A program made the position numbers and the translations under genes. A stretch of DNA of 64,000 nucleotides from Branchiostoma lanceolatum (lineage: Eukaryota > Chordata > Leptocardii > Amphioxiformes > Branchiostomatidae), in the NCBI RefSeq assembly GCF_035083965.1, contig NC_089729.1, positions 11,953,464-12,017,463 of the forward strand, given 5' to 3'. The first letter of the stretch is position 1. Every line of letters starts with the position of its first letter. Below, piece by piece: positions 36,360 to 46,359 of the stretch. The notes under the pieces are model-generated. The model did not search any database and had not been told where the DNA came from. It saw only the letters and a program-made list of their open reading frames with translations.

Positions 36360-38870
36360 AAAACAAAAACGTATATTTTAAAATTTCCATTACAAGCACA
36401 TTAAACAGGTACTGAGTTATCCTTACAAATAAAGCAAGCAGACGTGTGGCAAGAAACAGAGAAGTTTATCCATGTTACATAAATTAGGATAATTCTATAT
36501 GTACTGAGCAAACCCCATTTAGCTGCATTTCGTCAATATACACCTTCCTAAAAGCAACAATAGTCAAAGAAAGTTTCCCATGAATCTGCCAACATAATAT
36601 ATACAGTTATAATTGTACAGTTTGTAATCACTATTGATGTGTCTTTTCCGCCAATTTGACTGTAATAACAATAATAATCTCCCCAGGCACTAGAGAGGCA
36701 GAACGTCCATCGCAGACCCTCTAGGTGCGGCCGGTATTTATTCTTTTGGTGAATTCTGATTTGCTGTTTTCAACATGGGCCAGGCTCTCAAATCCCGGAC
36801 AGGCTTGCGATGCCGCCACAAACCAGCGCCCCCCAGGCAAAAAACAACTCTACAACCGACACGCCAGTCGAATCTACAATGTCTACGAGAAGCCCTCACT
36901 TAATACGTAACAGTGAAGTGTTAGTGTTATGACGATACTTGCACGTTACCGTATGGTACTGTAATCAACGACTGAATCTATCAATGTAAAGTTACCTTAA
37001 GCTCCAGTGTCACAAATGGCCACGAGAATGTATCTCCGAAGTACACACACGAACACACACGTTCAGCTAGTGGCCGCGTGTTGCTTCGTTGAATATTCGT
37101 AGTGGATTTTTAACTTGCATATGGCTACACATGAGGTTTAGCGAGCGTGTCTATGTTTCAAAACCATGGACTGCAAAAATCATATAAGAAAGACAATCTA
37201 TGAAATGATTTTAGGGAAGAACCCGTGTTTGAACTTTTTTGCTGCAAGGTCGTATAAAACGTTACTTATCATCTCTATTCGAAGCAAACAGCACACTCTT
37301 AAATCCCCAAAGTCGCCTCGTCGATTTGATGACCTTGTGAAATCAGTGCGAGTCAGAGAATGGGATAATTGACCCCCTGGGCTTGACAGACTTGTAGCAA
37401 CTTGCAGTGCAAGGTCAGCCGCACGGGGCGCTGCTGGTACTTCGTAACGACAGGTTTTCAGATTTCTAGACTATAAACAACCAAATCTTCATTGGAAAAT
37501 TTCGGTGTCACATAAGCCCGAGAAGAGAGTACTAAATTCTAGCCCATACACAAGCATGTAATGGCAGATGTACTGTTTTTCCGTAGGTACAGATCTAGCC
37601 TTAGGCTGAGAACACAATGTCGCGTGGGCAAGAATGCAGACGACACCGCCTTCGAAGTACGTCACATAGCCCCACCGGCGACAATTGTCCTTTTGTCAAT
37701 TTTGTGATCGACGACTTGGCGTGCCAACGTTGTCACATGGAGACCTTTGGACTAATTCATCATCGTCATTATCAACGCCGCATGTCACCACTGCACCACG
37801 ACCAATCGACCTCTAGATCTTTGAACTTAGATTCGAATCAGCCATGACCTGACAAATAGCTGGAAAACAAACTCGCCAGTCGTATGTGGCAAGGTGTCAA
37901 CTTTTAAAAGATGTTTTTAGATCGAAAATCGAAATGATATGATCCAACCACAGTTTGATATTTGAACACAAGTGTTCAAACCTGAGTTTAAAACTTGAGA
38001 GTCCCATTAGCTCCGGACACCATATGAACTATCACCTACTTTATTCTGGAAGAAGGTTCAATTCATACATCGAATAAACGTCCTAGCTTCATTCAGTCCA
38101 TCATTCACCTCGTATCTGCAGACAGCAAAAGTCTCAAAACACATCTTCGGCCGCGTAGAATACAATGTATAATATTTTGTCTCAATGGGATGCATTAAAA
38201 AACAGTCTTTGTCAATCTAGAGAATAAAGTTGTTGAAACAGCGTCGATGGGAGAAAATGGCACCTGGCTCCTGTACATGTTCGCAAAGAATATTATGTTT
38301 TCAGTTGAGCCTGGTGCAGCGGCTGTGGTGTGGATGGCTATGTTGATCAACTGTTGATGGATCTTCATCATATTTTGTAGGTAAGAGGCGGTTGTGAAAA
38401 GGAAGGTTAAATTCGGAAATCGTTCACTTGGAATTATCCTACTGTACTGCAGCGGGCTATGTACATGTATGTATGTATGCTTGTATGTTTGTTTGTTTGT
38501 TTGTTTGTTTGTTTGTAGACAATCTAATGAATTGGTTGTCGCAAACGATGGGCGTGGTCTAAAACTGACCAGAATGCTCTTAACCTACCACCAGCCTCGG
38601 TTTCGCACTCACAAATCTGGGTCAAGGACAAGGTCCTAAATGTTTGATAGAGGCTACAACTGCTGACGTGGCGTTAGCATTTTTCCAGTCTTGTGGCACA
38701 GCACAACAAATGCCCCGGATCGTTCAAGGAGGCGCTTCAGGACATGTTTGTTATGGATTTGATGCACCCCTGGCGAGTATCATCGAGTGGTGAGGAGACA
38801 AGTTGTTGAATTTGAAGTACTGTATTCATACTGAGGTTGGTGGGGGCGTGACTCAACAAAGATCTCAAGT
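36360..38870. other. Intergenic region between NXPE C and the two-pass protein cluster
   Basis: No coding exon supported. NXPE C transcription to the left and the cluster to the right diverge from here. The 5' untranslated exon of NXPE C should lie in this region, since TTTTACAG sits 2 bases before its ATG. A TGTA/TTTG simple repeat occupies 38,460-38,517. Confidence 0.45.
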
Positions 38871-38930
38871 GTGGCAAGGAACAGGATTAGAGTTTGTCAG
38901 CACAGAGCAACGGTTTAAACAAGACGTAAC
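38800..38930 (+). promoter_or_regulatory. Conserved proximal promoter, cluster unit 1
   Basis: GGGGGCGTGACTCAACAAAG, GGAACAGGAT and CGGTTTAAACAAGACG match, in order, the blocks upstream of units 2, 3 and 4. The TTTAAACAAG word (TATA-like or forkhead-like) lies about 80 bases before the ATG at 38,993. Confidence 0.5.
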
Positions 38931-38992
38931 GTTTAGACGGTTGCAAAGAGCGGTTATCCACGACAGGTAGAGCTGTTGCATGAATCAGCGAA

Positions 38993-39661
38993 ATGACTGG
39001 GAAAAGAATTGACGGACGAAGGGCCAGGAGGCACCGCAGATGCGAGGGGCGGTCGACTTATTACAAGGTCGTTATTGGGCTACGTCTGGGCTTCGTTGCC
39101 GTTGTCGCGATCCTACTCGGTATCATGATCACAGCTATGTTGGCGGCCACGGGTAGCGGAATGGTAGCTGTGGGGGCGACTGCTCTCGGCGTCGGGGTGG
39201 TGCTTCTAGGAGTCGGCTTGTGGTTGTGTAGCCAACAGGGGAAAGACGACCGCGCGCCCCCTGATGCACAGGCCCAGGGACAGCCGGGGTTTGACGTCAT
39301 CGGGGAGGCCACAGCAACAACGCATTTGACCACATCATATCAACCATCAACACGCTTTCAACATGCAAGAACACAAGCAGGAAATGAATTGTGGCTGTGT
39401 AACCAACAGTGGAAAGACATCCGTGCCGCCGACACACAGGGTCAGCCGGGGCTGGACGTCATCAGTGACGTCACGGGGACAGCGACCGTGACCACGACAA
39501 CCGTCAACCAAGACGGCCAAACTGTCATCAACATGCAGCAACAACAGCAGCAGGTGGTGCAAGACCTGCAATTTCAACAGATGCTACAGCAGCAGCAGCA
39601 AGAGGACATTATGTCTTACGCCCAATATCAACAGATGCACTGCACGAAATCGGCTCGTTGA
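38993..39661 (+). CDS. Cluster unit 1: two-pass membrane protein, Gln-rich tail
   Basis: 222 residues. A basic head (MTGKRIDGRRARRHRRCEGR) replaces the usual MGKGERRG. Helices at about 27-52 and 57-80 (GATALGVGVVLLGVGLWLC) form the hairpin, with a five-residue loop AATGS. The cytoplasmic part holds an internal duplication: LWLCSQQGKDDRA...GQPGFDVIGEATATT is followed by LWLCNQQWKDIRA...GQPGLDVISDVTGTAT. Then come VNQDGQTVINMQ, shared by units 1-4, and a short run of QFQQML-type repeats. Unlike its relatives it has lost the terminal LGQQRY block with its donor-like end and finishes in CTKSAR. Head and tail changes suggest it is a diverged or decaying edge member. Function unknown. Confidence 0.7.
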   Translation: MTGKRIDGRRARRHRRCEGRSTYYKVVIGLRLGFVAVVAILLGIMITAMLAATGSGMVAVGATALGVGVVLLGVGLWLCSQQGKDDRAPPDAQAQGQPGFDVIGEATATTHLTTSYQPSTRFQHARTQAGNELWLCNQQWKDIRAADTQGQPGLDVISDVTGTATVTTTTVNQDGQTVINMQQQQQQVVQDLQFQQMLQQQQQEDIMSYAQYQQMHCTKSAR

Positions 39662-39664
39662 ATA

Positions 39665-41300
39665 TTCATAATGCTTTAAGGTTCCGTCACTGTTTAAATC
39701 TGATTATATTTGCGGGTGCTTATCAACAATTTCAATTTTCAATTTTATTTATTTTACCAGGGGACATCTCAGATCTACTGATCTGCTTTTCAGATGACCC
39801 TGGGCACAAACATTAAAAATACAATCAGATACAAATATACAGATAACGTTGCATGTACAGACATATATCACAGTATTTCAACATTATCCCAGTCAGTTCT
39901 TAGGTACAGTCCCGCTACAGTCTGTTTCTAAACGCTGACGTAGTTGCAATGTGCCGTTGGTCCGCAGTGAGTTTGTTTCACAGTAGTGGCCCAATTAAAT
40001 ACATGCTACCGGTCCATATAGTATATATAGTTGTACTCGATCATTAAGCAACATTTAAGTAGTGTGAAATAACTTAGTTAACATTACAACTTTACGCTAT
40101 CGTCAAGTGCCGTAAAGTTGTCTTGATTTAAGTTGTATGGTGTACATGGTCTTCCGTTAAGGGCAATTGATTACCCGCGTTTATGCTTCATAAAGCTGTT
40201 GTGAATATTAATATTTGTGCTACATTTAAGCATTTAAGCTCTTTAATGTCAAATATATAAGTATGTTTTGTCAAACATATAGGTTTATATTGGCTTTATT
40301 CGTCGTGAATGGTGAATAAACTGTGGTGTTTTTTATTTCTATTGATTTTTTAATCAATATGCAATGGTCACCACTTAACATGGCCTATAGGTCACTTCAA
40401 GGAGTGAAGTGAATTCATGACTGGATTAATCAAGGATATTCTCAACTATCACGACCTTGGATATACATGGATGAATCCTAGATGTTATAAAGTAGACCAT
40501 ATTGAACACAAACTCAACTGCAGACTACAGGATTCACATATACAAGAGTGATTTAGTTGTGTCAGCAATAATTCAAAATTGTCCCTTCTTCACAGATCCA
40601 AAAATTATTACGTACAAGAAAAGTTTCTTCATGACGTGAATAATGTTGAAATCCGTAAGGCGATAACACAGTAAAGAATTAGTAGCCATAGATTGAATGC
40701 AGAAACAGGTAGATACTTTAATGTAGCTCCGACCAAAGGTTTTGCCCATTCTGCCCAAATCGAATTGAAGATGAGTTTAATTCACTTTATCATGGAATAC
40801 TCTAAAGTCTCCAGTTGCTCTGCCAAACCGTAACCCTGAGCTCAGGGCTAGACTCGGGAGAGCAAAGGCCAAGTTTCGTAGGAGCACGTCAACCTAGTAT
40901 CTACCAGACTTACCACGCCGGCTATAGGGAGAATATTTCCCTGGGGAGTTTGACCACCAGAGGTTTTTATTTGCAGCTCCGATTCCGAGAGGAAAATGCT
41001 AACCTTACCGTGGACTGACTCTCATGGCCAAATATTACTTTTTTTGACGAATTCTACCACCCGTACCCCAGTAGGAAGGTCTGGTGGAGGCTTGTCACAC
41101 CTTCCAAACTTCCTGTCCCGTACTAAGTAGCGTAAATAGCAGCAAGTTCGCCAGCCTCGTAGCACTGCATAGGTTTCTTACGAAATGGCTCCTCCTTGTG
41201 AATTCTTTTATTACTAAGATCTCTTAGGGAGGCGTCATCGGAACAGAGTATTGATGTTTTAAGGGTATTGATCCACCCCTAATTCAACATAAATGCCACA
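39665..41300. other. Spacer after unit 1, with a dispersed repeat
   Basis: No coding exon seen. 40,870-41,110 is a copy of a repeat found again at 59,330-59,530. An AATAAA-containing word lies near 40,313. Confidence 0.45.
40870..41110 (+). repeat. Dispersed repeat shared with 59,330-59,530
   Basis: Shared words in order: GTCAACCTAGTATCTACCAG / GTCAACCTAGTCTCCACGAG, ACGCCGGCTAT, CTGACTCTCATGGCCAA / CTGACTCTCCTGGCCAA, GAATTCTACCACCC / AAATTCTACGATCC, GTAGGAAGGTCTGGTGGAG. Non-coding; probably the tail of an old mobile element. Confidence 0.7.
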
Positions 41301-41329
41301 TTCGGTGAGGGGTTAAGTTGTTGACGTTT

Positions 41330-41432
41330 GTAAACCCTGGGGCTGTGGTAAGTGTGACTCAGCGACGAGATTGGCAGAGTTTGGAAAGGAACAGGAAGCA
41401 TTTTCAGTAGAACGGTATAAACAAGACTTCGA
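41330..41432 (+). promoter_or_regulatory. Conserved proximal promoter, cluster unit 2
   Basis: GTGTGACTCAGCGACGAGAT, GGAAAGGAACAGGAAGCATT, TTCAGTAGAACGG and TATAAACAAGACTTCGA. TATAAACAAG lies about 100 bases before the ATG at 41,517. AACAGGAAG is an ETS-like word. Confidence 0.55.
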
Positions 41433-41516
41433 CATACACATACAGTTCAACGAAGGACTGTCGTCCGCAACAAGTGGATTCTACAAAAAGTCGCAACAAC
41501 AGTCGATCAGTGACAG

Positions 41517-42011
41517 ATGGGGAAAGGGGAGAGAAGGGGAAGAGGGCGAAGGGCCGGTGGGCATTCAGGACCGACTCCTATTCCTAAGAAGACTATTCTT
41601 GGCTTTCGTCTTTTCTTCCTTGGATTCATATTGACTGGAATCAGCATCATGCTTACCACTGTACTTGCCGTCTCGGGCAGCGACGTGGTAGCTGTGGGCG
41701 CGTGTGTTCTAGTCGTCGGGGTGATGTTCTTAGGGGTCGGCTTGTTCTTGTGCATTTACCAAAAGAGGAAAGACGACCGCGCCGCCAGTGCACGGGGGCA
41801 GCCGGGGACTGACAGTGACGCCACCGGGACAGCGACAGTGACCTACACAGCCGTGAACCAAGATGGTCATACTGTCATCAACATGCAAGAACAAATGATG
41901 GAAGACCCTCAATTTCAACAGATGATGGCAAACCTCGCCCAGCAAAACCCTCGATTTCATCAGATGATGTCAAGTCTAGGCCAGCAAAGGTATAGACCAA
42001 ACCCACCTTGA
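41517..42011 (+). CDS. Cluster unit 2: two-pass membrane protein
   Basis: 164 residues from ATG 41517. The head MGKGERRGRGRRAGGHSG is short and lacks the His repeats of units 3-4. Helix 1 is about 28-51 and helix 2 about 57-81 (GACVLVVGVMFLGVGLFLCI), the loop AVSGSD is very short, and a basic YQKRKDDR follows. The tail has VNQDGHTVINMQEQ, then three (D/N)P(Q/R)F(Q/H)QMM repeats and LGQQRYRPNPP. The AGG codon near the end makes CAAAG|GTATAG, a phase-2 donor (exon would end 41,989), with the stop 7 codons later. Both ends are predicted on the same side of the membrane. No AATAAA follows closely. Function unknown. Confidence 0.75.
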   Translation: MGKGERRGRGRRAGGHSGPTPIPKKTILGFRLFFLGFILTGISIMLTTVLAVSGSDVVAVGACVLVVGVMFLGVGLFLCIYQKRKDDRAASARGQPGTDSDATGTATVTYTAVNQDGHTVINMQEQMMEDPQFQQMMANLAQQNPRFHQMMSSLGQQRYRPNPP

Positions 42012-42019
42012 TGCAATTT

Positions 42020-43430
42020 ACTGATTGTTACCTGTATGAGCCATAGATGAAAATATGTAAGCATATTAAGTATGTCATTTTACAGTGTGTGCAGTGCTGA
42101 TCGAATTTAATGTTCTTGTCATTTGCTTAATTTTGTGCCCTATCTAATAAGGAGGAATGTTTAGCTTTCACATGGCTAACACAAGTTACAACATCGATCT
42201 TATCTTAACAACAACACATTTAGCCGGCTTTAGTGGCTTCCAATCCGCGCTTGAAACTCTGGTATGCCCAAACGTAGGGTATTGTAAGGCTCATTCCCTG
42301 TACGCTTATTGTGCAGATGTGACGCCTGTTCTCTTCTATCGCCAGAAGCGTGGCGTCGCAGTGGCGCAGTGGCAGTGTGTTTGGCCCAGAACCCAGAGGT
42401 CCTGGGTTCAAATCCAGGGTCCCCCGATTCGTCTCGTTGGCGTTGTGCCCTTGGGAAAGGCACTTCACATGGCTTTCCCCCGCTTCACTGGAAAAGAGTA
42501 CCTAGCTTCGGTATAGGACGTTAAATGGAGGCCCGTGTTTGAGGCCAGAGCTACACCTCGGGCACGTGAAGGAACACATCACGCTTTAATATCGAAGAGA
42601 GTGGGGGTCCTTCCCGGTGTGAGTGGATCAAATAAATCTGTCCGGATATGCAGCTTCTGTTCAGTACAAACCTGGTGTGCTACGCATAAATTAAAGGAGG
42701 TTTACCGGGTATGCATTACAAAAAAGACCTGCAAAGAAATGATGAAACACATTATTCTGTTCAATCCATACATTATTCCGTGCAATTCATACACCCACTT
42801 GGTGACAAACTGCCCAGTATTCAAACAGGGAAGAAATTTCTCCAATTTCTTTTGCAATTAGCTACGATGAAAGAATTGCTTCGGCCCTCGGTTACCACAT
42901 GGCCTCTACCCCGTGACCTTTGCGCACGACACGTTCATTTCAGTCTCAGTTTTGACGAGTGGGTCTATTCTTTTCTCCTTCCTGACGTCCAAATGTAACG
43001 TTATACATTGACTCGGGTGTTCTCTTTCGGAAAAGTGCTCAAATTAACTTTTCCCATCTCAGGCCAATCTTGCGTTGTTTCGGTTCTTGAATATTGATGA
43101 TTTGCCGTAGGTTGACAGGAGCGGAACGAAACCCCGATGCGAGACCACCATGACGTTTCATGACCTCACAAGGTCACGCCGCACCTTCCAAACTTCCTGT
43201 ACGGACGTATATCGTACGTATATCAGAGGCGTAGTTGGTATTCTGCGTCGTAGCACTGTATATACGCCCTTCTTGTGAAGCAAGTTTAAGTGTTAGACCA
43301 GATTCGAGGAAAGTGACTTTAGGAATCTAATTACCGCTACCTGGTCGCTATACCCTACTCTTCTCTAGATCTACTCTATTGACAACAATTGCAAGTGGAG
43401 AGGAGACAGGCTCCACCGTACTGACTATCA
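42020..43430. other. Spacer after unit 2: conserved downstream block and a SINE
   Basis: Just after the unit, TATGTCATTTTACAGTGTG, TGCAGTGCTGATCG is a block that recurs after units 3 (near 44,698) and 4 (near 47,258), showing that the duplicated unit includes downstream DNA. No Pro-rich or other tail exon is visible. Confidence 0.5.
42345..42600 (+). repeat. tRNA-derived SINE
   Basis: Box A GTGGCGCAGTGGCAGTG and box B GGGTTCAAATCCAGGG about 35 bases apart, then TTGTGCCCTTGGGAAAGGC, ACTTCACATGG. A degenerate tail follows. The open frames on both strands are accidental. Related copies on the minus strand at 29,150 and 6,420. Confidence 0.75.
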
Positions 43431-43439
43431 GTACTAGAC

Positions 43440-43530
43440 TGCAATTTGTGGGGGCGACTCAGTGGAGAGCTCGGTTCCTTTCGTAAGTAGCAGGAAGGAT
43501 TTTTCAGTATAACGGTTTAAACAAGACTTC
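43440..43530 (+). promoter_or_regulatory. Conserved proximal promoter, cluster unit 3
   Basis: GGGGGCGACTCAGTGGAGAG, CTCGGTTCC, AGCAGGAAGGATTTTTCAG, AACGGTTTAAACAAGACTTC. TTTAAACAAG lies about 75 bases before the ATG at 43,593. Confidence 0.55.
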
Positions 43531-43592
43531 GAGTGTTGCTGAAGAACGGTAGTTCGCGGCAAGTGGTAGCAACACACAGTCGGTGGTTCCCG

Positions 43593-44396
43593 ATGGGGAA
43601 AGGGGAGAGGCGGGGCGGCGGACGAAGGGCCGGGGGGCACCGCAGAGCTGGCGGTCATCATCACGGCATCGGCCACCGTCACGGAATCGGCCACCGTCAC
43701 GGCATCGGCCACCGTCACGGCATCGGCCACCGTCACGGCATCGGCCGCGGACATATCTTTCGCAGCAGAGGCTTGAGGGGTGGCCGCGGAGGGGCAATAC
43801 ATATAGGGACGACTCCGCAGAAGACTGGTTGTGGCATAGCCCTGTTCTTCATGGGATTTATGATGATTATAATCGGCATCACGCTAACCGCTGTATTTGC
43901 CGGCTTGGGTAGCACAGCGCCGGTAGCACTTGGTGCATGTGTTCTAGTCGCTGGGGTGGTGCTTTTAGGAGTCGGCTTGTGCTTGTGCATTTACCAAAAG
44001 TGGAACCGCGCCCCCGATGACCAGGGGCAGCCGGGGGCTGACGTCACCGCGGGGACAGCGACAGTGACCTTCACATCCGTGAACCAGGATGGTCAAACTG
44101 CCATCAACATGCAACAACAAATGATGCAAGACCCTCAATTTCAACAGATGTGGTCTAACATGGCCCAGCAAATGCAAGACCCGCGGTTTCAACAGATGCT
44201 ACATCAGCAACAAGAGGAGATTATGTCCAACCCTCAATATCAACAGATGATGGAGCAACAACAACAAGAGATGATGTCCAACCCCCAATATCAACAGATG
44301 ATGGCAAACCTCGCCCAGCAAAACCCTCAATTTCAACAGATGTTGTCAGGCCTAGGCCAGCAAAGGTATGGACCATGCCCACTTTGTAATAGATAG
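43593..44396 (+). CDS. Cluster unit 3: two-pass membrane protein with His-Gly-Ile-Gly repeats
   Basis: 267 residues from ATG 43593, chosen because MGKGERRG is the family start; the frame is open further up but without an ATG. The head has HRRAGGHHH then five HGIGHR units coded by an 18-base tandem repeat (about 43,655-43,746), then RGGRGGAIH. Helices at about 80-103 and 110-133 (GACVLVAGVVLLGVGLCLCI). The tail has VNQDGQTAINMQQQMM and seven DP/NP-Q-(F/Y)-QQM repeats separated by Gln runs, ending LGQQRYGPCPLCNR. CAAAG|GTATGG is a good phase-2 donor (exon end 44,365). The repeated NPxxQQM helices resemble, by eye only, the NP/DP-started helices of STI1-type repeats. Function unknown. Confidence 0.75.
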   Translation: MGKGERRGGGRRAGGHRRAGGHHHGIGHRHGIGHRHGIGHRHGIGHRHGIGRGHIFRSRGLRGGRGGAIHIGTTPQKTGCGIALFFMGFMMIIIGITLTAVFAGLGSTAPVALGACVLVAGVVLLGVGLCLCIYQKWNRAPDDQGQPGADVTAGTATVTFTSVNQDGQTAINMQQQMMQDPQFQQMWSNMAQQMQDPRFQQMLHQQQEEIMSNPQYQQMMEQQQQEMMSNPQYQQMMANLAQQNPQFQQMLSGLGQQRYGPCPLCNR

Positions 44397-44439
44397 GGGG
44401 AGATGAAAATCAGATCGGCCATAACCTATTATTATATTA

Positions 44440-44634
44440 TAGCCTCTACCAGGCTCCGCGGATCGCTGGAAAAATAATAGAAATTGGCCAAATAGAGTGA
44501 ATTGTATGCCAAGGGCAGTCGTGGATCGCCTATTGACCTTCTCTCCATAGCCGACAACCCTTGGCATACTATTCAGTCTATTTGGCCAATTTCTACTATT
44601 TTCCCAGCGATCCGCGGAGCTTGGGAGAGGCTAA
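44440..44634. repeat. Palindromic MITE-like element 3' of unit 3
   Basis: The left arm GCTCCGCGGATCGCTGG, AATAGAAATTGGCCAAATAG, TGTATGCCAAGGG is mirrored by CCCTTGGCATACT, CTATTTGGCCAATTTCTA, CCAGCGATCCGCGGAGC. Arms about 80 bases. It carries no open frame of note. Confidence 0.85.
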
Positions 44635-44899
44635 TAACCTATAGGTGACATAGGTGTCTGTATGAAGATTGACACAAGAAAAAAAAGCATGCATAGAGTA
44701 TGTCATTTTGTGTAGAGTGCTGTGATGATCTTTATTTACCTTTTTGGTTTTATTTACTTTTTTGGTTTTATTTGCACTATTTAAGAAATATCAACAGCTT
44801 CCTCATGGATTAAACGATGAGGGGAATAGATCGTACCTTACAGACAGTACTGTTGAGAAGGGTTGTGGCTAAGAATCATGGCGTTTCCAGCAAAGGCGT

Positions 44900-45720
44900 T
44901 TCCAGCAACACAGACAATATAGAAACATGTATCCCCTTCCCATGACACAATACTTCAAAGAAGTGACGCCACTTTTCTTCTACCTCTTAACGAAACAGAC
45001 AACGGGTGGCGCATATCCGCATATCCCCAATGGATTTGATAGTGGCTTCCACTATCGGCGCCTTTCTAGTATAACCAGCCTGACGGTACAGAAACATGGC
45101 GGCGCAAAGATAGCGGCGCCCACATACACCAACCAATACAACAGGTTCTTGCTATCGTAAAACCTGTAATTAGCTCGCATGATCCATATACAACATGGCC
45201 GAGGCCTCTAGCTTTGTGATCATGGCCGAGGCCTCTAGCTTTGTGATCTGTGCTGTGCATATTCCCACCGAATCAGTGGATTCCAATATCGGTGACGTTA
45301 TGGTATAACAAAGGAAATTATATAATGTCCTTGGTATAACCAGACGGTACAGAAACATATAAGGGAACAACACTTCCCAGGACGCTTTAATAATAAGTTA
45401 ATTGCAAGTTCTTGCCCGTAGGCTAATTGCAAGTACATAAAATACTTCAAAGAAGTGAAGCTACATGTACTTTTCTTCTGTCACCTTACTCTTAGCATGA
45501 CGGAAAATAAATATGGCGACGCTAACATGGTGGCGTCCACAATCACCAACAAAACCATTACAGGTTTTTGCTATCGCAACTGAAGCTGTACAACATGGCT
45601 CTTTGTCTTAAGTATGTGATCTGTGCAGCGCATATAATCAGTGGCTTCCACTCAGTCGGCGCCTTTCTGGTATGATCAGCAGTATAGAACTAGAAACGTA
45701 AGAGAACTCCTTCCCAGGTC
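44900..45720 (+). repeat. Local tandem duplication in the unit 3-4 spacer
   Basis: Blocks ATACTTCAAAGAAGTGA, TTTTCTTCT, ACCAACAAAACC / ACCAACCAATAC, GTGATCTGTGC, ATCAGTGG, GGCGCCTTTCT and CTTCCCAGG occur in the same order in about 44,940-45,385 and 45,435-45,720. A 27-base direct repeat (ATGGCCGAGGCCTCTAGCTT and following) lies inside the first copy at about 45,194-45,250. No coding content. Confidence 0.6.
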
Positions 45721-46169
45721 GCTAAATTTACACAAGATACTGTACGATATGCCTGCAAAGGAACTATAATACTCTTCTAGACAAATCATACATCGTTCGC
45801 ACACCCCCTTGCTGACAAAGTGCCCAGTTAGGCTAGCCTAGTTGCCTTAGGTTGGCAAGTTGACAGGAGCGAGACAAAACTACGGTGCGAGACCATTCTG
45901 AGTTTCTTGACCTTTCTCAGTTTCCTTGGTCGGTGGTCGGGGTTACCGTTACGCCACACCTTCCCACTTGAACGTCCTGTCTTTTCCTGTGGTGTAGTTG
46001 GTATTCCCCAACCTCGTAGCAACGCGTGTGCCCTGAAAAATGCCTTCTTCTAAAGTAGGTTGAAGTGTTTTTGAGAATTTGACCCACCCCTGTATGGCGG
46101 CGACTATCAACAAGTGGTGAGGAGGGCAGTTGTTGACGTTTGTAAGACTGCATCGGATCAACATTAAAG

Positions 46170-46265
46170 ACGGTGTGGGTGTGGCTCAGTGAAGAGCTCG
46201 GTGCCATCGGTTCCCTTTGGAAAGGAACAGGAAGGATTATTCAGCAGAACGGAATAAACAAGACC
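46170..46265 (+). promoter_or_regulatory. Conserved proximal promoter, cluster unit 4
   Basis: GGTGTGGCTCAGTGAAGAG, CTCGGTGCC, GGAAAGGAACAGGAAGGATT, CAGCAGAACGG, AATAAACAAGACCTCGAGGG. AATAAACAAG lies about 105 bases before the ATG at 46,360. Confidence 0.55.
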
Positions 46266-46359
46266 TCGAGGGTTGCAAATAGCGGTCATCCGCGGAATTA
46301 ACGTCAAGTGGTTGCTACAAACAGACTAGTACAGTCGCAGCAACAATCAGTGGTTCCTG

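Noticed and set aside
42157..42516. 119-residue and overlapping open frames
   Set aside because: They cover a tRNA-derived SINE with clear boxes A and B.
43533..43592. N-terminal extension of cluster unit 3
   Set aside because: It lacks an ATG and lies within the conserved promoter/leader block; all relatives start at MGKG.
43434..43802. Antisense frame with DAVTVA repeats
   Set aside because: It is the mirror of the 18-base His-Gly-Ile-Gly repeat; an 18-base period keeps several frames open on both strands.
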